From assembly GCF_025149465.1 (NCBI RefSeq), contig NZ_CP102275.1:868001-932000 (forward strand): a stretch of 64,000 nt of DNA. Direction: 5' to 3'. The stretch comes from Thomasclavelia spiroformis DSM 1552. Its GTDB lineage: Bacteria > Bacillota_I > Bacilli_A > Erysipelotrichales > Coprobacillaceae. Under the pieces are notes generated by a model that saw nothing but the letters and a program-made list of their open reading frames with translations, searched no databases and had not been told where the DNA came from. Below, piece after piece: positions 28,104-35,046 of the stretch (position 1 is its first letter; each line of letters begins with the position of its first letter). The translations under genes were made by a program, and so were the position numbers.

Positions 28104-29220
28104 ATTAGATATCAAAATATATGATAAAATTAAGGATGATTATTTTAATGAAATAATTAAAGAAATTAAAAATAATTATGTTTCTAGTAATAATTGTTAT
28201 TTTAAAAATGTTTGTGTAAGTGATTTTTTTGAAGATAGTAAAGGTTTTAGTGAAAATAAAATAAAAAAGATTATTTTTATGGATTTTGTAGATATAAATA
28301 ATAATGATTCACTTTTAACAAACTATTTAAAAACAGGTTTATTAATTCGTTATAGTGATTTTAAAATAGATAATGCTTTAAAGGATTTAAATCAATCCAT
28401 TACCCAAACTAATCGATATACTTATCGGCAAAATTATATAAGAATATATTTTAATGATTGGATAAATGATTATTTAATTAAATATCCTGATTATTTTAAA
28501 AATGATAATGAGTTTAAAAAACTAATTAATGCAATTAATCAAAAATATGATAAATTGAATCAAGAATTTATTAAAATAATCAAATATGATTACCTTAGTT
28601 CATCATTGCGACATAAACTCATTACATCAAGTGGTATTACCGTATGTCCATATTGTAATCGTCAATATATTTCATATTTTAGTAATAAGGGTGTAAAATA
28701 TACAACAGCTGATTTAGACCATTTTTATCCAAAATCTATTTTTTCACTATTTGCTTTATCTTTGTATAATTTTATTCCAGCATGTCAAATTTGTAACCAA
28801 AGGTTTAAAAAGAAAAAAGTGAAAAAGATCTTGTATCCTTTTAAAGAAGGATTTGATAATAATGCTAAATTTGGTTTAAATATACATGATGTAAATAGTT
28901 TTTATGGTAAAAACGATAATTTTGATTTAATGCTTGAAGTTGATGATAATTCTTTAATCAAAGAAGAAATTATTAATAATAATGAAATGTTTCATTTAGA
29001 TTCATTGTATCAGCATCATAAACCATATGTTCAAGAATTATTAATGAAAAAGAATTTGATTTATACTAATAGTTATTTTGATATGATGAGTAAAACTTTT
29101 AAAAAACTTAATCTTTCAAAAGAGCAGTTAGATATCTTTTTATATGGCTATAGTTTTGATGATGATATAAATAAAGATAAAATCTTAAGTAAGCTTACAA
29201 AAGATATATTAGATAAATAA
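28099..29220 (+). CDS. ptuB: HNH endonuclease, PtuB-like component; probable ATT start overlapping the ATPase stop
   Basis: The HNH core is VCPYCNRQY, TTADLDHFYPKS and FIPACQICNQRF, with Cys-x2-Cys pairs as metal ligands. The first ATG is at 28279 and has no ribosome binding site. The frame is open and protein-like back to 28096 (KLDIKIYDKIKDDYFNEI...), with no ATG, GTG or TTG. AGGTGA at 28085-28090 lies eight bases before ATT 28099, whose last base overlaps the ATPase TAA. ATT start and coupling are therefore inferred, giving 373 residues. If the start were 28279, the protein would have 313. Confidence 0.72.
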   Translation: MKLDIKIYDKIKDDYFNEIIKEIKNNYVSSNNCYFKNVCVSDFFEDSKGFSENKIKKIIFMDFVDINNNDSLLTNYLKTGLLIRYSDFKIDNALKDLNQSITQTNRYTYRQNYIRIYFNDWINDYLIKYPDYFKNDNEFKKLINAINQKYDKLNQEFIKIIKYDYLSSSLRHKLITSSGITVCPYCNRQYISYFSNKGVKYTTADLDHFYPKSIFSLFALSLYNFIPACQICNQRFKKKKVKKILYPFKEGFDNNAKFGLNIHDVNSFYGKNDNFDLMLEVDDNSLIKEEIINNNEMFHLDSLYQHHKPYVQELLMKKNLIYTNSYFDMMSKTFKKLNLSKEQLDIFLYGYSFDDDINKDKILSKLTKDILDK

Positions 29221-29812
29221 TTATTTTATGTATGATTGAATAAATCGATATATTTTTTAGAGTAGATTTTTGTAGAAGAACTATAACGAATAAAAAGATG
29301 TATAAGAAAGAAAAGACTGTATAATAACCTTTGAAAAAGTTATTATTACAGTCTTTATTTTCTTGATAAATCTTTTCTAACAGCTTTATCATAATCTTGA
29401 ATATTTTTATAACTTCATTAATTTGCTGAGTTTCTTGTGGATTAAATAAATACTCAACTATTTTTGTAGGAATAACAATAATTGCACTTATAACTGAGGC
29501 GAATGCTGTAATCAAAGCAATAATATTATTGTTTAGAAAATATAAACATATAAAAAATCCAATAACAATTATTAGTAAAATAACAAGTAATCCAATTAGA
29601 AAAATTTTTTTATTTGATTTATTACTATCTAATGTATCTTTTAAATATTTTGAATAATTTTCTAAAATAGTTGAATATATTTTATTTCTGTCATCTAATT
29701 CTTTTTCATCATTTTCTTTGTGAGGTAAATCTTTTGAAGAATTAATATGGGTTAAATCATCAATTACATTATTACCAGAAAACTCACTTAATCCATTGTT
29801 AAGATTATTCAT
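29195..29812 (-). CDS. Two-to-three-helix membrane protein with N-terminal polar domain, partner of the ImmA-like gene
   Basis: Residues ~1-66 are polar. Two helices follow (FLIGLLVILLIIVIGFFICL and the region around IIALITAFASVISAIIVIP), then PTKIVEYLFNPQETQQINEV. This pattern is seen in small bacterial membrane proteins near peptidase or defence genes; it may belong to the TRADD-N-associated membrane group, but this is unsure. It overlaps the upstream ImmA-like gene by eight bases. The last ~50 residues read through a strong inverted repeat (29312-29356) and overlap the end of the HNH gene, so the native C-terminus may be near residue 155. Confidence 0.55.
   Translation of the reverse strand: MNNLNNGLSEFSGNNVIDDLTHINSSKDLPHKENDEKELDDRNKIYSTILENYSKYLKDTLDSNKSNKKIFLIGLLVILLIIVIGFFICLYFLNNNIIALITAFASVISAIIVIPTKIVEYLFNPQETQQINEVIKIFKIMIKLLEKIYQENKDCNNNFFKGYYTVFSFLYIFLFVIVLLQKSTLKNISIYSIIHKIIIYLIYLL
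29312..29356. terminator. Bidirectional hairpin terminator between convergent genes
   Basis: AAAGACTGTA (29312-29321) pairs with TACAGTCTTT (29347-29356), and TAATAAC (29322-29328) pairs with GTTATTA (29339-29345), leaving one bulged T. That is a 17-base-pair stem with a ten-base loop and T-rich sequence on both sides. It lies after the HNH gene on the plus strand and inside the minus-strand membrane-protein frame. Confidence 0.72.
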
Positions 29813-30416
29813 TATCCAACTCTAATTCTTCAATTCGGATTCTTACTGCTGTTTCAGGAACATTAAAAATATCTGATAGCTTTTTAATAATTGTTTCTTT
29901 ATCTTTTTTGTCTTTTAAAAGAGCTTTATATGTATTTGAAAAAGAACTAGCTGGCATGAGAAATGAAGCTGCAAAACGATTAGCTCTTAATTCACTATCT
30001 GTTTGAGATTCATTAGTTCTATATGAATTAGAATATTCTTCTGATGAGTCATTTATATAATCTAATATATAATGAGCTATTTCATGTGCTAGGGTAAAAA
30101 GAATATGTTTATCAGTATCTTGATTATTTAAGATAATAACTTTATCGCTACCATATTTTTTTCGAAGTTTATTAGAAATACCAATTGTTCCAGAAAGGTT
30201 TCTATCATCGAATCGAGCTGTGAATACTTTAAATCCCATAGCTTTTGCAATTTAAATAATTGGAGTTCTTTCATTTTTTTTGAATAATCCATATTCAGGA
30301 TTATTTAAAAATTTATCTAATAGCGTTTGAGCATCATTATCTATTTCTTTTAAATTAAAAAAATTGGAAAAATCTTTTCCATGCTGTTCTTGATAATTTA
30401 ATAATTCTATACACAT
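29805..30416 (-). pseudogene. ImmA/IrrE family metallopeptidase interrupted by one in-frame stop
   Basis: From ATG 30416 (MCIELLNYQEQHGKD), eleven bases after GGAGGG, the frame runs to TPII, then TAA (30252-30254), and continues in the same frame as IAKAMGFKVFTARFDD. The downstream part holds the zinc motif LAHEIAHYIL and NRFAASFLMP of ImmA/IrrE peptidases, which cleave phage-type repressors. Residues after the stop can restart at ATG 30239, leaving a 144-residue protein with the catalytic motif but without its first 59 residues. A single base change would restore the full gene. No XRE repressor partner is adjacent. Confidence 0.75.
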
Positions 30417-30440
30417 CCATATCACTTCCCTCCACCTCCA

Positions 30441-30459
30441 TCAAGATTATATCTCTTGA
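30441..30459 (-). promoter_or_regulatory. Candidate operator over the -10 of the ImmA-like gene
   Basis: TCAAGA (30441-30446) and TCTTGA (30454-30459) form an inverted repeat around the minus-strand TATAAT (30446-30451). TTGACA lies at 30473-30478 on the minus strand, 21 bases from the -10, which is longer than ideal. The geometry suits repressor control. Confidence 0.4.
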
Positions 30460-30478
30460 CGATTAAAAATATTGTCAA

Positions 30479-30936
30479 TGTGTATTTTATAGAAACGAAA
30501 AACGATACTATAATAAGCATCGCTAAGTTGAATCTAAAATATTCAATTATTTAATTAGGTAATATTAGATAATTTATAGAAACAACATAGTGAGTTTTTA
30601 ATAGTTTATTATATCATAAGCTTTCTACAAGCATTGTATCATGATAAAAATTAAAAATAAAGATAATTGATTTAAATATTGAATTATATTGTTATTTTAG
30701 TTTAAAATCAGAGATTTAATCTATTTGTTTAACCGATTTGATCACCTCATTATCATATATTTTTTTAGTGATCATTTTTCTTTTTTATTTATATTTGTGA
30801 TTAAAAATGTTGTATTTTATAATAGCTTATAAAATCATGAATGTATCAAAGATGGTATCGTTTATTTTAAAATTTATAAAAAATAATAATTGAATAATAT
30901 TTACAAAATCATCACATTTAAGAGATGATTATCTAT
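30479..30936. other. AT-rich intergenic region with no gene
   Basis: Stops are dense on both strands. The region separates the minus-strand ImmA-like operon from the plus-strand RADAR operon. No RNA gene or repeat was recognised. Confidence 0.4.
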
Positions 30937-30965
30937 TTTACAATCAATGTAAGCGCTTGTATAAA
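30937..30965 (+). promoter_or_regulatory. RADAR operon promoter with a cre-like palindrome in its spacer
   Basis: TTTACA (30937-30942) and TATAAA (30960-30965) are separated by exactly 17 bases. The spacer holds TGTAAGCGCTTGTA (30948-30961), with a perfect AAGCGCTT core. It matches the CcpA cre consensus (WTGNAANCGNWNNCW) at all but one defined position. It is the only good promoter upstream of the three-gene operon. Confidence 0.6.
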
Positions 30966-31063
30966 GTTGTTGAAAACAAACAAAAATTATCATATCATAT
31001 AATTAATAGATATTGATTTTAGTACTTTTAAACAATAAAAATAAAGAGAGGGGAAAGTAATTT

Positions 31064-31873
31064 ATGGATAGTTTGATAAACAAAATAACTTTATATGATT
31101 TAACAGCAATGACTTTACCAGGGGCAATTTTATCATTAATAATCATTAGTTTAGTACCTAATGAATTTAAACAAATTTATAAAGCAATTGATAATGGTTT
31201 TATTATTGGGATTTTATTTTTTTTAATAAGTTATTGTATTGGATGGATATTATCACAGCTAAGTAAATGTTTATTTTATATGGAAAAAAATTATAAGAAA
31301 AAATATTCTCTTTCATTTATACCAATAATAATTTTATTAATTAGTATGATTATTATGGCTTGTTTTTTTCAAGGCGATAATAGTTATTGTATAAAGTTAT
31401 TTGTTTCAACAATAATTATTATTTTATATTTTATTTGTATAATATTATTTCCAAATAAACAAAAAGATAAAGAAAAAATACAAAATGATTTTTTGATTAA
31501 AGAAGGTTATAAAGCATTAAAAGAGTATTATGGAGATAATAATTTAACTGAAGAAAACTTAGTAAAATATTTAGCACCATTAGTACATGGTCTAATTCAA
31601 ACTGATCAAAAATATATTAGAATTCATAATTATAGTTCTTCTAAATCATTTTCAAAAAATTTAGCTGGAGCTTGTTTATTTTTAGGAATATATTTTTTAT
31701 ATAATTTTTTATTATCTAATGGAATAAGATTTGATATTATTTATTTTTTGGCATATTTATTAAGTATTATTGCAGTTATTGTTTTACAGTTTAGATATAA
31801 GTTTTTTGAAGATAAAATGAATATCTTAAATATAACATATTTTATTGATTTTGTGAAAAGTAGAAAACAATGA
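31064..31873 (+). CDS. Multi-pass membrane protein encoded first in the RADAR operon
   Basis: The 269-residue protein starts after GAGAGGGGAAAG. The N-terminal segment ITLYDLTAMTLPGAILSL leads into about four membrane helices in residues 15-130. A charged cytoplasmic-type stretch covers residues ~131-190, and two more helices lie at about 195-245. It is 24 bases from rdrA. RADAR loci can carry accessory membrane proteins (Csx27 or SLATT types). This one is longer than Csx27 and has more helices than SLATT proteins, so it is left unnamed. A membrane effector or anchoring role is inferred from position only. Confidence 0.72.
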   Translation: MDSLINKITLYDLTAMTLPGAILSLIIISLVPNEFKQIYKAIDNGFIIGILFFLISYCIGWILSQLSKCLFYMEKNYKKKYSLSFIPIIILLISMIIMACFFQGDNSYCIKLFVSTIIIILYFICIILFPNKQKDKEKIQNDFLIKEGYKALKEYYGDNNLTEENLVKYLAPLVHGLIQTDQKYIRIHNYSSSKSFSKNLAGACLFLGIYFLYNFLLSNGIRFDIIYFLAYLLSIIAVIVLQFRYKFFEDKMNILNITYFIDFVKSRKQ

Positions 31874-31897
31874 ATAATAAAAGAGGGGGAAATTAAA

Positions 31898-34800
31898 GTG
31901 AAAGAAAGCATAAACAATAACGGTATTGGTGTTCATCATGGGGCTAGAGAAATCAATGTTGATTTTTTAAAACAATCAATACCCGGTTTAGACGATCTAG
32001 ATAATACAATTAAAAGATTTAGAGAAGTAGCTTATAACTACAATAATAATAAAAATATTGATAAAAGCGAATATTATGACGAAAAATTCAATAATAATAT
32101 TTCAATCTTAGCAGGAAGAGGAATGGGAAAATCATCAGCTTTAATTACTATCATTAGTCAAATTGAATCAAATCAATATTTTAAAGAAGTTGAAACTAAA
32201 AAAAATTATATTGATATTATAAATCCAATGATTGATCCTGAAGATATAAATGAAAACTCAGATATACTAGGATGGGTTATTACCTCATTATTTGAACAAG
32301 CAAATCAATTAGAACAAACAGACTCTAAAAAAAGTGATTTAAATTATTATTTTAATATCGATAATTCAATCCATCATGATTTACAAGAAAAGAAAAAAGA
32401 ACTAATTAGCTATTATTCAATTTATAGTAAAGAATACAGTAATGTAGTCTTAAATAATAGTGTAAATGTACATGATTATAATTCTAATTTAGAAGATATC
32501 TTAACTTTTGATTATAAATTACATAAATGTTTATCAGAATTTATCAACATGATCATAAAATATAAACGTGATATCAATAGACATACAATGAAAGAATTGG
32601 CTGGAGAAAAAATCGAGCCATTAATATATTTTTTCTTTGATGATGTTGATATGTCATCAAAAAAATCAATTAAAATCTTAACTGATATTTTAAGTTATTT
32701 TGCGCATCCTAATATTGTTATTTTTATATCAGGTGATTATCAAGTCTTTGAACAAAGCTTGATGGCGTATTTTATGAGTGAAACTAAAGAAGTAACTTTA
32801 AAAATGTCTTATAAAAAAAGAAAAAAAGAAATAAAATTCGCAAAAGATCGCACAGAATATTTCTTAAAAAAAGTATTACCGCCATCATATCGCTTTTATG
32901 TACAAGAATTTTCTAATGATGCAGCAAAAATAGTTCATCATTATCATTCAAATCGTGATAATATTTTTGAAAGAAAAAATATTTTAGAATTATTAAGTTA
33001 TGTATTTTGTGCTGGTCTTGAAGCTGATAATGATCCTGAAAAAAATGTGTATTTAAAAACTTTTATTGTTCCTAAACCAAACGATAATGATGATTTTGAT
33101 AAAGAGAAGTTAGTAGAATTAAATGATGAAATAAGGATGAATTATTTATATGCTTATTTATCAGTTTTTAGTGTTAATATTCGTGGTTTTATGAATGTCT
33201 ATAATTATTTAGTAAAAGAAGCTGAAAATATTTTTGAATCAGAAGATAAACATAAGTATTGGACTATTAATAAATTTAAAGAATTTTTACGAGTTATTTT
33301 AAATTCAAAACATACTTATCAAAAATATCAAAATAATATCGAAAAGTTTATATATGTTAAAGATCAAACAGATAATAAAGAACAAGAAGATGATTCAACA
33401 AAGAATGATTATACTAAATTAAGAATTGATTGTGAAGAATTGGGCTTGTTTATTAATGAATTAATGAAGAAACTTAAAGATAATCTTGATAGAGTAATAA
33501 TTGATGATGATAATGATAAAGAAGATGATCCAGATTATATAAAAGGGGAAATTAATTCAATTATAATGCTTCCAATTTTAATAAATGAATTATTTTATAT
33601 TATTCATCAAAAAAATTATGAACAAAGATATAAAAGTGTCAAAAATAAATTAAAAAACATTCTTACTAATACTTTTGTTAATTCATTAAACAAAAATATT
33701 CTTCTAATCCCTAATAATTTAGGAATGCGAAGAACACTATGTATTTATTATTTCGTTATTTCACGAATGAGTATCAATTTTTTAGATAAATTACGTAATT
33801 ATTATAGCTATGATTATGATGCTTCTAATAATAAAAAATATATCGTTCAATTATACTATGCAACGATTCAATTAAAAACCGCTGGGGTAAAAAAACAAAT
33901 TTTTGATCAAAAAGCGCCTTTTTCATATGATTGTTATGATGAATATAAAAAGTCTACTTATTCTAATTTAGATAAAAGATTAAAAATTGAAAAAGAAATA
34001 GCTAAAGAAATGAATAACATGTTTAAACATTTAGATCGTGAATGGTTAGCTGATAAAATCAAATTTGCTACAGCAATTACTCCAACTGTAAATAAAATTG
34101 AAAATATTGTACATAATAAATTCTTAGATAAGTTTGGACTTATGCCAATTAATGAAATTACTAAAATATTAGACGAAATGTATACTTTAATTAATCAGGT
34201 AAATGATTCCAATAAGCAATCTAAAAAACTTGATCCAATAATAAAATATTTTTATAAATTAGAAGAACAATTTAAACAAGTAAAAAATCTTGAAGATTCT
34301 AGTTTAATGAAAGTTTATGTAAATAATATTAAAACTAATTTTGATAGTTTAGAATTGCGTAATGAAAATGAAAAAAATGTAGATATATGTAAAAATATTA
34401 GTGAACAAATTCAACGAAGATTAGAAAATCGATTAACTGATAAAAACGATGAAAATAATGAAGATATTAATAAAATTAAAGCATTATTAAATTCTTTAGA
34501 TGATTTTAAAATGGAATTTGAAGTTTTAGCTGATCGTTTATCTAATTTATATAATAGTGGCTATGATGAAATAGTTGATACATTGTATGAACAAATATAT
34601 TATCATTTTGATATTGATATCGACATTATAATTGAAAATAGTAATGATGATAAGTTGTTTGATCAGATAAATGATAAAATATTAGATATACAATTAGATT
34701 GTTTGGATCGTAATCGAGAAAAATTAATTGATGATTTAAATAAATTAGTTCGAAATCTAAAGACAAGTGTAAGAGCAAATGGAACTACTGTCCCACGTAA

Positions 34801-35041
34801 TAAAAAATATGTAGGAAATGAAGATATTGCTAATTATTTACTTCGTCAAACATGGAAGCAAGATATGGTAAACAGTGCGGAAATAAAATTTATTATCGAT
34901 ATTATCAAAAAATGCATGAAGTGTTATTATTTATATTTATTTATTTTAGAATATACGCGTGTAGAAAAATTATCTAATGATACAAGATTTTTTAATAACT
35001 TTAAATCAGGAATTGAATATGGAAATCAAACTAAGGGGTAA
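31898..35041 (+). CDS. rdrA: RdrA-like P-loop ATPase of a RADAR defence system
   Basis: The 1047-residue protein starts at GTG 31898 after AGAGGGGGA. Walker A is LAGRGMGKSSA (residues 71-81) and Walker B is YFFFDDVDM (about 245-253), with ISGDYQVFEQSL as a sensor-like segment. The remaining ~750 residues are helical and charged, without a second recognisable domain. Size, ATPase position and the adenosine deaminase partner five bases downstream identify RdrA. In studied systems RdrA forms heptameric rings that cooperate with RdrB during phage infection. Confidence 0.87.
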   Translation: MKESINNNGIGVHHGAREINVDFLKQSIPGLDDLDNTIKRFREVAYNYNNNKNIDKSEYYDEKFNNNISILAGRGMGKSSALITIISQIESNQYFKEVETKKNYIDIINPMIDPEDINENSDILGWVITSLFEQANQLEQTDSKKSDLNYYFNIDNSIHHDLQEKKKELISYYSIYSKEYSNVVLNNSVNVHDYNSNLEDILTFDYKLHKCLSEFINMIIKYKRDINRHTMKELAGEKIEPLIYFFFDDVDMSSKKSIKILTDILSYFAHPNIVIFISGDYQVFEQSLMAYFMSETKEVTLKMSYKKRKKEIKFAKDRTEYFLKKVLPPSYRFYVQEFSNDAAKIVHHYHSNRDNIFERKNILELLSYVFCAGLEADNDPEKNVYLKTFIVPKPNDNDDFDKEKLVELNDEIRMNYLYAYLSVFSVNIRGFMNVYNYLVKEAENIFESEDKHKYWTINKFKEFLRVILNSKHTYQKYQNNIEKFIYVKDQTDNKEQEDDSTKNDYTKLRIDCEELGLFINELMKKLKDNLDRVIIDDDNDKEDDPDYIKGEINSIIMLPILINELFYIIHQKNYEQRYKSVKNKLKNILTNTFVNSLNKNILLIPNNLGMRRTLCIYYFVISRMSINFLDKLRNYYSYDYDASNNKKYIVQLYYATIQLKTAGVKKQIFDQKAPFSYDCYDEYKKSTYSNLDKRLKIEKEIAKEMNNMFKHLDREWLADKIKFATAITPTVNKIENIVHNKFLDKFGLMPINEITKILDEMYTLINQVNDSNKQSKKLDPIIKYFYKLEEQFKQVKNLEDSSLMKVYVNNIKTNFDSLELRNENEKNVDICKNISEQIQRRLENRLTDKNDENNEDINKIKALLNSLDDFKMEFEVLADRLSNLYNSGYDEIVDTLYEQIYYHFDIDIDIIIENSNDDKLFDQINDKILDIQLDCLDRNREKLIDDLNKLVRNLKTSVRANGTTVPRNKKYVGNEDIANYLLRQTWKQDMVNSAEIKFIIDIIKKCMKCYYLYLFILEYTRVEKLSNDTRFFNNFKSGIEYGNQTKG

Positions 35042-35046
35042 TACTT

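Noticed and set aside
26223-29220. Retron with PtuA/PtuB effectors
   Set aside because: No reverse transcriptase or msr/msd-like structure lies next to the ATPase/HNH pair; the only reverse transcriptase is the distant intron maturase.
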